A stretch of DNA of 64,000 nt from Atopobiaceae bacterium. GTDB lineage: Bacteria; Actinomycetota; Coriobacteriia; Coriobacteriales; Atopobiaceae. A model generated the notes under the pieces. It saw only the letters and a program-made list of their open reading frames with translations. It had not been told where the DNA came from and ran no database searches. Shown one piece after another: positions 1-8,902 of the stretch (its first letter is position 1; each line of letters begins with the position of its first letter). The stretch covers positions 47,303 through 111,302 of the forward strand of contig JAFWKQ010000079.1 of NCBI GenBank assembly GCA_017545665.1, given 5' to 3'. Position numbers and translations under genes: made by a program.

Positions 1-528
1 TGCGGGAACGGGCTTATTTCTCAACAAGAAAAAAGCGTTGCCAAGCACATGGATGCCCACATGGAGTCGCATTGTGCCCAGGCGCCAGAATTAAGCACTA
101 CGACTGGCGAAAGGAACACGATGCCAAACGTAAGCACAAACGACCTTCGAGATTGCTTGCCTGTCGCCACCCAGGCAAGTTTGGCTGCAAAGAATGCCAG
201 CACAAGATCAAAAATACCAGACAAAATCTTATAGGCATATAGCTTGGGGATGGGTATGTGGCACATAAGCGCAATGAGTGTCCTATAGAACGCGTTGTAG
301 TTGCCAACTTGTTTGCCGAGACCAGCTAATGTCCCATTATGCTTTATTTTGTCGTACCAAAGAGAAAGAGCCTGCTCGTAGTCCCAACTCTCAAAACGCC
401 TAAGTGCCATATCGCATCGCTATCCCTAGTACAACAATTGCAGCAAGCGCTACAACATCAAGGTGATTGCAAATGGTATCAATCATGCGTTTTCTAGCGT
501 AGATTGCTTGGTCAAAAGACTTTTTCAT
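1..528 (-). pseudogene. Frameshifted GT-C membrane glycosyltransferase (Gpi18/mannosyltransferase-like), cut by the window edge
   Basis: Reading leftward from an ATG at 528, preceded by AAAGGATAAC, the frame opens with MKKSFDQAIYARKRMID and a hydrophobic segment ending GIAMRY, then meets a stop near 412. The obvious continuation, ALRRFESWDYEQALSLWYDKI, lies in another frame (21-410), so one extra base near 408-412 explains the break. That frame runs through hydrophobic segments and AWAQCDSMWASMCLATLF, typical of Gpi18-like lipid-linked sugar transferases, and stops at 21-23. Adding one T to the run of six at 29-34 would continue it as FFLLRNKP to the window edge. These enzymes normally exceed 400 residues with about ten membrane segments. 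Two indels make this a pseudogene, unless they are sequencing errors or phase-variable sites. It is divergent from the next gene. Confidence 0.75.
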
Positions 529-587
529 GTTATCCTTTGCCACAGATGTATATACAGCTGTTACTATAGCATCTCACTGTTTCTCCT

Positions 588-650
588 CGCCCATTGGGCT
601 ACAATTGCCCATCGAGGAGCAAACGACCCACCCTAAGGAGTGCCGCCCGT
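588..650 (+). repeat. Left arm of a 63-bp inverted repeat around the GT2 gene
   Basis: The reverse complement of 588-650 matches 1678-1740 at about 58 of 63 positions by hand alignment. This arm holds the ribosome binding site AAGGAG (634-639) and the GTG start (649) of the GT2 gene. It also contains a smaller palindrome, CTCCTCG (583-589) with CGAGGAG (613-619), partly overlapping its left edge. Inverted repeats around a surface-glycan gene are the usual layout of an invertible segment. Confidence 0.85.
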
Positions 651-1620
651 GAACCAGAGTCGGGACATTCCCGCGCTGTACATAGTGATCCCTTGCTACA
701 ACGAGGATGAGGTTCCCTCCATCACGGCTCCGATCTTTCTTAACAAGATAAACAGTCTCGTCGCGGCAGGCAAGGTAAGCGACTTCAGCTGAGTCATGTT
801 CGTAAGCGATGGCTCAAGCGACGGCACGTGGCAGCTCATCCACAACCTTGCCAACGAGGACCCCCACTACGTCGGCATCTCCCAGTCCCGCAATCGTGGC
901 CACCAGAACGCCGTGCTCGCGGGCCTCATGGAGTCCAAGGACCTTTGCGACATAACCGTCTCCATAGACTGCGACGGCCAGGACGATATAGACGCCATCG
1001 ACGACATGGTGAAGCAGCACCAAGCAGGATACGCGGTCGTGTATGGCGCGCGCAGCAAGCGCGACACCGATACGTTCTTCAAGCGCTTCACCGCAGAGAG
1101 CTTTTACAAGCTGCTCAACTGGATGGGCGTCGAGGCGGTGTTCAACCACGCCGACTACCGCCTCATCTCCTCGCGCGTACTCCAAGAACTCGCTGAGTTC
1201 CGCGAGGTCAACCTCTCCCTTCGCGGCATGATCCCGCTCGTAGGCTTTCCCAGCACGTCGGTCTACTACGAGCGGCACGAGCGAATCGCAGGAGAGTCGC
1301 ACTACCCCCTCCCCAAGATGCTGGGGCTCGCCTTCGACGGGATCACGAGCCTCTCCATCAAGCCGATAAGGATGATTGCGGGCTTCGGCATGATTGTGAC
1401 GCTCATAAGCTTTGCTTGCATACTCTGGGCAATTGTCCAGGCAATACTTGGCCATACCGTCTCGGGCTGGGCAAGCACCATATGCGTCATATGCTTCTTC
1501 GGCGGGGCAATACTGTTGGCACTCGGCGTTATTGGCGAGTACATTGGGAAGTCCTACTTGGAGGCGAAGGCACGCCCGCGCCACATCATTAGCGAGCGCA
1601 CCTACGACGGGGAAGGCTGA
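649..1620 (+). pseudogene. GT2 polyprenyl-phosphate glycosyltransferase with an in-frame TGA
   Basis: A GTG at 649 with AAGGAG nine bases upstream starts a frame with the GT2 nucleotide-binding motif YIVIPCYNEDE. It runs to TGA at 790-792 in the place where relatives have Arg in a phrase like SRVLFVNDGSSDGTW. The same frame then continues as VMFVSDGSSDGTW to the natural stop at 1620 (323 codons). The remainder keeps DCDGQDD, the QxxRN-like region and two C-terminal membrane helices, as in DPM1/GtrB-type bactoprenol glycosyltransferases that load sugar onto undecaprenyl phosphate. CGA to TGA is a one-base change, so this is most simply a nonsense pseudogene. Restart at ATG 796 would lack the first beta-strand and so is unlikely to be active. 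Confidence 0.85.
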
Positions 1621-1677
1621 CGCTGTTATAGCTGGTTCGACCAGACGCAATGCATAGAGATGTCCCGTTTATCGTTT

Positions 1678-1740
1678 ACGGGCGGCACTCCTTCGGGCGG
1701 GTCGTTTGCTCCTCGATGGGTAATTGTAGTCCAAAGGGCG
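1678..1740 (-). repeat. Right arm of the 63-bp inverted repeat
   Basis: This is an inverted copy of 588-650, placed 58 bases after the GT2 stop codon. It differs from the left arm at about five positions and keeps a reversed AAGGAG-like site and start region. No coding role was seen in it. With the left arm it encloses about 1.03 kb containing nearly the whole GT2 gene. Confidence 0.85.
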
Positions 1741-1757
1741 CGCGGACGTGTGTGCCG

Positions 1758-2342
1758 TTACCCTATGCAGTTCTGCACGTACGAGCGTCCCCAGTCACTG
1801 AGGCGAAACGTCTTGCGGGAGCGCTCGCCGGTGCTCTGCCGCTCGAGCTCGACGATGAGCGGGTTGCTCGTCTTAACGGCATTGCTGAGCACGATGGACA
1901 TGGAGCTTACCTTTACGCCAATCTGCTTGAGCAGCTTGTTGACCTCGAAGGCCTTCCATGACTCCAGCCCCTGCGTCGTCTCGAGCCAATAGCCCGCAAC
2001 GGCTGCCTTTTGCGCGCCCTTTCTTGGCGCTGCGGCCTCGTAGAAGTCGGCAAACGTGTCATAGGCTGTTTGCTGTTCCTGCTCAGTGACGTCCGTCTGA
2101 CTGTCCGAAAAGTCAGCTGAGACCTCCGCATTTATACATTCGGCACTGCTTTCTTCAATCTTGGCATCAGCATTGTCGATCTTGGTATTGCTATCTTCAG
2201 TAAAGGGAGCAACTGACTCATCCTGCAGCGTATAGTCGGCAATCCATGCAACCACGCGTTTGCGCTCTTGTGGGGATAGTCCCTCCATTGCATCCGCGAC
2301 GGTTTGCATGGCATTCAGTTCTGGTAATTCGATATGTGGCAT
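1758..2342 (-). CDS. Hypothetical protein, 194 aa, acidic N-terminal half with basic C-terminal domain
   Basis: The start chosen is ATG 2342 (MPHIELPELNAMQ) because AGGGAG lies just upstream. A longer open frame upstream runs into the neighbouring gene and has no site. Residues 1-90 are acidic and probably linker-like. The last ~100 residues, from about YDTFADFYEAAAPRKGAQ, are basic and structured, with short helices and a KLLKQIGVKVSSMSIVLSN stretch resembling a small winged-helix-like or DNA-binding fold. That is only an impression. The gene lies downstream of the chain-length gene on the same strand with a 137-bp gap, so they may be co-transcribed. No function can be assigned. Confidence 0.6.
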   Translation of the reverse strand: MPHIELPELNAMQTVADAMEGLSPQERKRVVAWIADYTLQDESVAPFTEDSNTKIDNADAKIEESSAECINAEVSADFSDSQTDVTEQEQQTAYDTFADFYEAAAPRKGAQKAAVAGYWLETTQGLESWKAFEVNKLLKQIGVKVSSMSIVLSNAVKTSNPLIVELERQSTGERSRKTFRLSDWGRSYVQNCIG

Positions 2343-2479
2343 GTAGGTTTCTCCCTGCGTATAAATATAAAAAGACGCCGTGTGTCTGTATTGTAGCAGT
2401 ACAAACTCACGGCGATGCGTAGCATTATTTATATTTTTCTTTAATCTGCAATTGTCGTAAGAGAGGAAGAGTGTAGTTG

Positions 2480-3982
2480 CTATTTTGCGCGCAGATATAC
2501 TCCGCCCAGGCGCGTGACGTCGTAACCAAGGCACAGCTGTGTCGTTTTCCACACGGCTGCCGTTCTGCTGTTGTTGTCTGCGAGAATCACGACGTTGCGT
2601 AGAGGAAGGAACAGCTTTTCGTCCACATCGCCCCGTGCATCCACCAACGTCGCCTGTATGCCCTTTGCCTGCACGCTGGCTAAGAGGTCGTTTACAATGT
2701 GGGCACTTACGCCTTTGAGGTCGGACAGCTGGAGAACTGCGACCTCCTGCGCTGATGCATGTTCGCATACAGACGCCATGGTGGAAGCTGCCTTCTCTAT
2801 TTGTGTGGCAACATCACCCACATTGGCGTACCTGCGCTTTTCCACAAGCTTGCTGTGCATGAGCACGCCGAAGCCCTTGTGCTTGGTGGGGTAGTAGATG
2901 CCCCCCAAAAGTCGCGCACCAATATAGCCCTCCAGCTCGTCGGCTGAATTGACGGTGCCCCTGAGCACTGCGATGAGTAAATAAAGCCCCATATACGCAA
3001 CCAAACCAAGTGCGAAGCCAATGAGCACGAACTTCTTGCTGAATGAGGGGGCGGCTGCCTTGGCACCTGTTTGCGCAGCGGCAGGTTCGCTTGTGCTCCC
3101 ATCAGTCTTTTGGGGATCATGCTGGGTGGCGATAAGCGGCTTTATTTTCTCCATTGCAGCTTTTTGTTCGCTGGTAAGTGAGGTGGTGGCTGTTTTTATA
3201 CTTGTCTGCATACTGTTCAAGCTGGTGGTGAGGGTAGACTTACGATCCACGGCCTCGTTGTCGAACCTGCGGCTTTCTTGCGAGGTAATATGTTGGATGG
3301 TGTGCCCTCCCACAGAGTTTTGAAGTTCCGCGTGAGCCTCGTTGATGCTCGCTTCAATCGTTTGTGCTACCGCATCTGCATTCGCGTCTTCGGTAAGTAC
3401 AACCACAACGTTTAACGTTAGCCCCGTGGAATCGCCATCAAAAGTCGTTGGAAGAACCGCTTTTATCAGCTCGCCTATATACTCAAGCTTTGCGTCTGGG
3501 CTGATGCTTTGTGACAGTTTGGTAAGTACGGACGACCGCTTGAGGTATTCCGCATATGCGCTGGCAAGGGGTTGCATATTTACGTCGCCATCCGCCTTAA
3601 CGTAGTACTGCAGTAGCATATAGCGTTGGTCGTAGGGGTTGGCGTTTAGCCAAATTGACTCATTCAAATACGTGCTCAAGGACTTTACGTGCGCTTGCTG
3701 TTGTAGTAAATACGATACGGCATCCCTGTCTTCCTGCGACAGGCTCGAAAGCACACCCTCTATTTGCTCGTCTGCTGACACACTCGCCTGCGCAGCGGTC
3801 TGCTCTGCCTGCTTAAGTGCTTTCTTGTAGTCAAGTGTGTCCTTGAGGTACTTTGCCCCAGGCACAATAATCGCTGCCAACAGAGCAACGATTAGAATCG
3901 CCTTCCATTGCCCAAGGAGGTCCCACATCAGCTCTTTTAGATTGAGTTCGCCCTCTGGCTCCTCGTATACGGAATAGTCCAT
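2480..3982 (-). CDS. Wzz/YveK-type polysaccharide copolymerase (chain-length determinant)
   Basis: The 500-residue protein starts at ATG 3982 (GGGGA nine bases upstream), which beats the TTG at 3991 that abuts the site. It has an N-terminal cytoplasmic tail, a first membrane helix at about residues 30-50 (AILIVALLAAIIVPGAKYL), a long external alpha-helical region, and a second helix near 325-345 (FVLIGFALGLVAYMGLYLL). This is the topology of Wzz/YveK copolymerases that set surface-polysaccharide length. The ~150-residue cytoplasmic C-terminus looks like a Rossmann-type domain related to BY-kinases, but no Walker A motif is visible, so it is probably non-catalytic. It is divergent from the sugar transferase at 4142. 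Confidence 0.75.
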   Translation of the reverse strand: MDYSVYEEPEGELNLKELMWDLLGQWKAILIVALLAAIIVPGAKYLKDTLDYKKALKQAEQTAAQASVSADEQIEGVLSSLSQEDRDAVSYLLQQQAHVKSLSTYLNESIWLNANPYDQRYMLLQYYVKADGDVNMQPLASAYAEYLKRSSVLTKLSQSISPDAKLEYIGELIKAVLPTTFDGDSTGLTLNVVVVLTEDANADAVAQTIEASINEAHAELQNSVGGHTIQHITSQESRRFDNEAVDRKSTLTTSLNSMQTSIKTATTSLTSEQKAAMEKIKPLIATQHDPQKTDGSTSEPAAAQTGAKAAAPSFSKKFVLIGFALGLVAYMGLYLLIAVLRGTVNSADELEGYIGARLLGGIYYPTKHKGFGVLMHSKLVEKRRYANVGDVATQIEKAASTMASVCEHASAQEVAVLQLSDLKGVSAHIVNDLLASVQAKGIQATLVDARGDVDEKLFLPLRNVVILADNNSRTAAVWKTTQLCLGYDVTRLGGVYLRAK

Positions 3983-4086
3983 GGTTGCCAATCCCCACGT
4001 AAGGTTTGCTGAGTTTTACGCATAGCATAATAGCAGAGAAATCGCGTAGGCCTTAAGGTTTGATAAACCCTGCAGAGCAATAGTCC

Positions 4087-4092
4087 TATACT
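4087..4092 (+). promoter_or_regulatory. Possible -10 element (TATACT) for the sugar transferase gene
   Basis: TATACT lies about 50 bases before the ATG at 4142 in the divergent intergenic region. The nearest -35-like TTGATA (4060-4065) is 21 bases upstream, which is too far for a standard promoter, so only the -10 match is offered. Confidence 0.3.
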
Positions 4093-4141
4093 ATGGTGTG
4101 CTCTGTAACCCATGGCCGCGAGCGAAGGAAGGGAGGCAGCC

Positions 4142-5596
4142 ATGTACACGCGCAACGCGAGGGGCTGGACCAAGCACCTGGACTTTATGCTGTGGGATGT
4201 GGTTTGCCTCGAGCTGGCGTTTACCTTAGCGTACGCCCTTCGCCACGGCATGAGTCTTCTTTTTAGGCTCCCGGCGGGGTATCGCTCCATCGCCATCGTG
4301 TATGCCATCCTGGACATTCTGGTTGCGGTGGCCTTTAGCACCATGCACAACGTGCTCAAGCGAGGGCCGTACCGTGAGCTCGTGCAAACGGTAAAGCAAG
4401 TCGTTATGGTGCTCCTCTGCATCGTCTTGTACATGTTTGTGGTGCACACGGGAGACTACTACAGTCGCATTACGGTGTTTCTTACAGCGGGACTGCACCT
4501 GGTGCTGGGCTACTCCGTGCGCATGATATGGAAGCATTTGCTTCGCAGCCGCGGCATTGGCCATGCCAGATCCACCATGGTGCTGGTCTGCGACGAAGGT
4601 AGGGTGGCCGAAGTCCTGGGCAACGTGCTCCCGGCGAGCAACATCGTGTTTGCGGGCGTGGTACTCACCAACCGCAACGCATGCGGCGAGGAGGTGGAGG
4701 GCCTTCCGGTGGTGGCGAATCTGGATGGCGCCGCCGACTATTTGGTGCGCGAATGGGTGGACGAGGTGTTTGTGTATCCCACGAGCCTCACGCAGTTCAT
4801 GGACGAGGGGAGCGTCTCCGGCCTCGTGGACCTCTGCTGCCAAATGTCCATACCGGTGCACGTGCGCCTTCCCCTCAACAACGTGGGAAGCAAGAGTTTT
4901 ACCCAACGCGTTGCAGGGTATACCGTGCTCACGCTCGCCTCTAACTACGCATCGTCGCTGCAAATGGCGCTCAAGCGTTGCCTGGACATTCTTGGAGGCC
5001 TTGTGGGGAGCATCCTCGCCCTGCTCATCATGCTGGTGGTGGGTCCCATGATCAAGATCGCGAGCCCTGGGCCCATACTCTTCAAGCAGACGCGCGTTGG
5101 GCTCAACGGCAGGCGGTTCCAAATGTACAAGCTGCGCTCTATGTATATGGACGCCGAGGAGCGCAAGAAGGAGCTGCAGGAGCAGAACCGCGTGTCCGAC
5201 GGGATGATGTTCAAGTTGGACTGGGACCCGCGCATCATAGGCAATCGCATCGTGGACGGAGAGCGAAAGACAGGCATTGGCGAGTTCATACGCAAGACGT
5301 CCTTGGATGAGTTCCCACAGTTCTTCAACGTTTTGCTTGGCCAGATGAGCCTGGTGGGAACGCGTCCTCCAACCATAGACGAGTGGGAGAAGTATGAGTA
5401 CCACCATCGCGCGCGCCTAGCTACCAAGCCGGGGATCACGGGCATGTGGCAGGTGAGCGGCCGCAGCAACATCACCGACTTCGAGGAGGTCGTGCGGCTC
5501 GACACCGAGTACATCCAGCACTGGAGCCTAGGCCTCGACCTCAAGATCCTGGCAAAGACGATCGCGGTGGTGTTCGCTGGCAGGGGAGCGATGTAG
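4142..5596 (+). CDS. Undecaprenyl-phosphate sugar phosphotransferase (WbaP/CpsE family)
   Basis: ATG 4142 is preferred over ATG 4112 because AAGGGAGG lies directly before it, giving 484 residues. The N-terminal half has about four membrane helices and a CoA-binding-like/Rossmann region. After KRCLDILGG and a further helix comes the catalytic domain with SPGPILFKQTRVGLNG, YKLRSMYMDAEE, RKTSLDEFPQFFNVLLGQMS, VGTRPP and KPGITGMWQVSGR. These are the signatures of polyisoprenyl-phosphate hexose-1-phosphate transferases, which load the first sugar of a repeat unit onto undecaprenyl phosphate at the inner membrane face. With the adjacent copolymerase it marks a Wzx/Wzy-type glycan pathway. The sugar specificity cannot be read from sequence. 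Confidence 0.92.
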   Translation: MYTRNARGWTKHLDFMLWDVVCLELAFTLAYALRHGMSLLFRLPAGYRSIAIVYAILDILVAVAFSTMHNVLKRGPYRELVQTVKQVVMVLLCIVLYMFVVHTGDYYSRITVFLTAGLHLVLGYSVRMIWKHLLRSRGIGHARSTMVLVCDEGRVAEVLGNVLPASNIVFAGVVLTNRNACGEEVEGLPVVANLDGAADYLVREWVDEVFVYPTSLTQFMDEGSVSGLVDLCCQMSIPVHVRLPLNNVGSKSFTQRVAGYTVLTLASNYASSLQMALKRCLDILGGLVGSILALLIMLVVGPMIKIASPGPILFKQTRVGLNGRRFQMYKLRSMYMDAEERKKELQEQNRVSDGMMFKLDWDPRIIGNRIVDGERKTGIGEFIRKTSLDEFPQFFNVLLGQMSLVGTRPPTIDEWEKYEYHHRARLATKPGITGMWQVSGRSNITDFEEVVRLDTEYIQHWSLGLDLKILAKTIAVVFAGRGAM

Positions 5597-5615
5597 GGAC
5601 GCTGGCGTGCTCTGC

Positions 5616-6685
5616 TCAGCTCTCCTTCTTCGATTGGACTCCTTGCGTGTAGCCAAACAGCCAGAGAACAGGCCTCAGGTGGACGAGGATCGCGGTGACG
5701 GCGAATATGAGGGCCAGCTTGCAGGCGATGAGTGCAAGCAACACATTCAAGTCCGTAAGGCCAAAGGCGATGAGCTCGTTTTTCAGCAGTTGCCAAGGGC
5801 ATATGTACATTTCAAGCTCATGTACGCACAACGCTATGAGGCTCCATTTGCCAAACGATGCAAGTGGAATCCGCAATGGAATCCTCTTCTTGCATATCCA
5901 GTCGCATGCACGAACCAATGCGTAACAGGCGCATATGCTGCCGAATACGTCTATCGCGCCTCTTCCCAAGTCGCAGTGGACCAGCCAAAAAGACTTAAAG
6001 TCTCTAATAAAGCAGAACCACACGCCAACAGATAAGAGTATGAGGGCGAATCGAGCCTCCTTATTCGCCGGCTTAGGGTCGCTGCCCAGTTTTCGCCAAA
6101 GCCACCCTACATACATAAAGGCAAGCCCGCACCCACCCGCCTGGATGCTAAGGGGAAGCCATATGCGCTGGTATGCAAGCCACACGCTTATTGAGAATAC
6201 TACGAGCACGGTAAGAGCTCGAACCCGTGGCGTTTTGTTGAGGAGAAAGCGCAGGGCAACTGATCCCCAAAAGGATGCCCAAAGGAACCATATGGCACCC
6301 ATGCTCCCAACATGAAAGGGAAAAAGGGTAGATCCCATGCATCCCCAGCACCATACAGAGCGGCACCCGCCCACGTGAGCATTAGATCCTTGCTGTGCTT
6401 GCCTCCGAGCACAAACTCATTCACGAGGGGGTTGCATATGGTAACGATAAGCGCCGTTACGGCATATGGGATCAAAAGCATGCGGGCTCTTTTGCCGACG
6501 AACGTACGAAGGCGTGTACGGTCGGAGATGAAATAGCCCGTTATGAGATAGAAAATGGGAACATGAAAGGTAAAGACCACGCGGTTTATATCAGGAGAAC
6601 CCAAATGCCCGAGCACAATGCAAATCATTGCAATGCCTCGGGCAACGTCTATGTATTCCAAACGTGATTGCTTGCGTGCTCCCAT
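5616..6685 (-). pseudogene. Acyltransferase-3 (OafA/YrhL-like) broken by a frameshift
   Basis: ATG 6685 (GAGG upstream) starts MGARKQSRLEYIDVARGIAMICIVLGH, the hallmark N-terminus of acyltransferase-3 proteins, with the family His in FTFHVPIFYLITGYF. The frame drifts into nonfamily sequence after GAGDAWDLPFF. The correct continuation (FPFHVGSMGAIWFLWASF and six or so membrane helices to IVHLRP-like C-terminus) is in another frame ending at 5616. Adding one base to the T/A run around 6316-6320 joins them into about 355 residues, the normal family length. The enzyme would O-acetylate or otherwise acylate a glycan. It is the third damaged glycan gene in 6.7 kb, which is either real decay or shared homopolymer errors. 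Confidence 0.85.
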
Positions 6686-6952
6686 ATGTTACCTCGCGTT
6701 GATTATGGCCTATGTTGTTATAAGTCTAATGCTTCAAAATCAAAATCTACGTCAAGATTTGGGGCTAAGCCTATATGGTATTAGGTCAAAAGGATGACGA
6801 TTGGGCCTAATGCAGACGAGTAAACCATACATTTCCAGAATTGAACCACTACTTTTGAATTCGAAGCAACGCTGCGCAATAATAGATGCAAATTGCTTGC
6901 TGTTGAGATTTCAGTAGAAATGGATTGAGTTTTGAAACCTGGGAGAAAAAGC

Positions 6953-8671
6953 GTGAATCGCTTACGCGGGATGGAAAGCTGTTTTTTGACGATAATCCTC
7001 ATACTCGGAATTATATCTCTCATTTGCCTTAGTATCGCTACAACTGTCTTGTCTTTTATTCGGTACCCTGCTGCTAACGGACCCATGCTTACTGTCGATC
7101 GAATGATACCCGTGTGTATTGGGCTCGTGGCCTGGCTTGCCGCCATGTGCATTCTTACTCGAATAGGTCGCGTACCTGATCATAGGGTTACGGCAAAGAT
7201 TGCGCTTTTGGTGGGGACCCTTTTGAGCGTGTTGTGGGTTTTCATATCCGCAAGTGGTCCAGTATTCGACTCACTCGCCCTTTCATGCTCTGCTTTAGTC
7301 ATGACGAATCCGCAGAATCGTCCATCGCTAGGCCAGGAATGGATAGATGTGGGTAAATCGGACTGGGGAATTGGTTGGGATGCTGGAACCACGCATAATG
7401 CGTATATGGGGAGGTTCCCGTTCCAAGTGCCTTATATGCTAGTTCTGTATGCGTGTCAGCAACTCGCGGGCGAGAACTTCGCTATTCTTGCTCAGCTTAT
7501 TAACGCCGTCTCAAACGGAGCGTGTTTTTACCTTTTGTGCCGTATTGCTTACGAACTGACAGAAAACGATTTTGTCGCTTTTTTAACCCTTGGATTAGCG
7601 TTGGCCTTTAGTCCCATTGTTATTTATGCAGCATTTATATATGGGAATCTTATTGCTATTCCTTTGATTCTTGGTGCGTGGCTGTTAAGCCTTAAGTGTG
7701 GTAAGCAATCAGAAGAGCTAGGTAAAAAGAAGAAATTCTTTATTTTGCTATTAGCGAGCATACTTGTTTGTGTGTCGATTCTTATAAAGTCAACCATGAA
7801 TGTGTTTGCCATAGCGTTTGCGATCATGGTTATCCTTCATGCCATTCAAAAACGCGTGTGGCTCCTACTCCCTGTTGCGTTTGTTCCCATACTGCTCTCT
7901 TCCGTCCTACTTGAGTCTATGGTTGTTCCATTGGAAACAAGGATGGGAACAGATATGCATAACGCGATTCCAAAGCTGACTTGGATTGTAATGGGCATTG
8001 GGGGAGGTCGTGAATATGAGGCGGAGAAAGACGGCAACGCGATTTCTCCAGATGATCTTGTATGGCCAGGGTATTGTGATTCATACGTTTGGAGGTCGCC
8101 AGCCGAAGAAGGATTTGATTCTTGGAACGAGTTGAATAGCTATGCACTCAAACTGCGTTTACAAAGATTTGCGTCTGACCCAGGGTATATGCTTGCTTTT
8201 TTTGCGCGTAAACTAGCCATTGAATGGACTGAGCCAACGGTTGAGTGCTTTACCATGAGTAATTGGGAAGGGGTCGAAAAAGGAGCATTCTATTCACGCT
8301 ATGCGGACGAATATCGGAATTTCACGCGACTTGGAAAGACGCTCTATTATGGTAAGGCAAACGCGATTCTTTGTTATTTATCCGATTTGGCTCAGTCGCT
8401 CATTGCAATTGGATCGTTAGCGTGGTGCTTGCGAGCACATAAAAACCATAACGGGACAAACCCTTGGCAGCTTATGTCGCTCCTGTATGTACTTGGGGGA
8501 GCGCTGCTTTATATCTTTTGGGAAAATAAGTCACAATATACGCTGCAGTATTGGGTTTTTCTTATACCCTATTCTGCCAGCGGTCTACATATTTTGAGCA
8601 GGTACGCGTCTGAGGTTTTTAACAAACGAGTCGGGAGTAAGATGATTGCACTTAAACATCGTAATGATTGA
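6953..8671 (+). CDS. Polytopic membrane glycosyltransferase-like protein (GT-C fold), 572 aa
   Basis: GTG 6953 has GGGAGA six bases upstream, better than the TTG at 6932. The protein has a first helix at about residues 10-35, roughly ten more hydrophobic segments, and a large loop around residues 340-420 containing YCDSYVWRSPAEEGFDSW and REYEAEKDGN. The C-terminus has IFWENKSQYTLQYW, a motif shared with the 59000-60739 protein (FWEAKCQYALVYF), so the two are paralogues. The architecture matches GT39/GT-C sugar transferases that use lipid-linked donors outside the membrane. Early acidic residues typical of GT-C enzymes may lie in the WDAGTTHNAY region. Composition is AT-rich relative to neighbours, suggesting transfer. 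The exact activity is unknown. Confidence 0.7.
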   Translation: MNRLRGMESCFLTIILILGIISLICLSIATTVLSFIRYPAANGPMLTVDRMIPVCIGLVAWLAAMCILTRIGRVPDHRVTAKIALLVGTLLSVLWVFISASGPVFDSLALSCSALVMTNPQNRPSLGQEWIDVGKSDWGIGWDAGTTHNAYMGRFPFQVPYMLVLYACQQLAGENFAILAQLINAVSNGACFYLLCRIAYELTENDFVAFLTLGLALAFSPIVIYAAFIYGNLIAIPLILGAWLLSLKCGKQSEELGKKKKFFILLLASILVCVSILIKSTMNVFAIAFAIMVILHAIQKRVWLLLPVAFVPILLSSVLLESMVVPLETRMGTDMHNAIPKLTWIVMGIGGGREYEAEKDGNAISPDDLVWPGYCDSYVWRSPAEEGFDSWNELNSYALKLRLQRFASDPGYMLAFFARKLAIEWTEPTVECFTMSNWEGVEKGAFYSRYADEYRNFTRLGKTLYYGKANAILCYLSDLAQSLIAIGSLAWCLRAHKNHNGTNPWQLMSLLYVLGGALLYIFWENKSQYTLQYWVFLIPYSASGLHILSRYASEVFNKRVGSKMIALKHRND

Positions 8672-8779
8672 TGTTCTAAATGCCAATGCTGCTGCCACCT
8701 CTCAATGTGACTACATACTTTTTTGCGAGAATAATAACTAGGATAATGGGTGCGAGCCGAGCATAGATAAGCCGTCAGC

Positions 8780-8799
8780 TTCGCGTAGGTTCGCGTAGG
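8780..8799 (+). repeat. Short tandem repeat, 10 bp x 2
   Basis: TTCGCGTAGG occurs twice in tandem in the 231-bp gap between two membrane-protein genes. A third partial copy (CTCGGGCG) follows. No function is evident. Confidence 0.5.
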
Positions 8800-8902
8800 C
8801 TCGGGCGTGGCTCGGTACTCCAATATGGGTAAGCCTCCCCTGTTTCTGTTAGAATACCAAGGGGTCTGATGCGCTTTGCGGGTGCATATGTAGGAGAAAC
8901 TA

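Noticed and set aside
4226..5407. 393-aa minus-strand frame over the sugar transferase
   Set aside because: His-rich shadow of a gene with strong family motifs.
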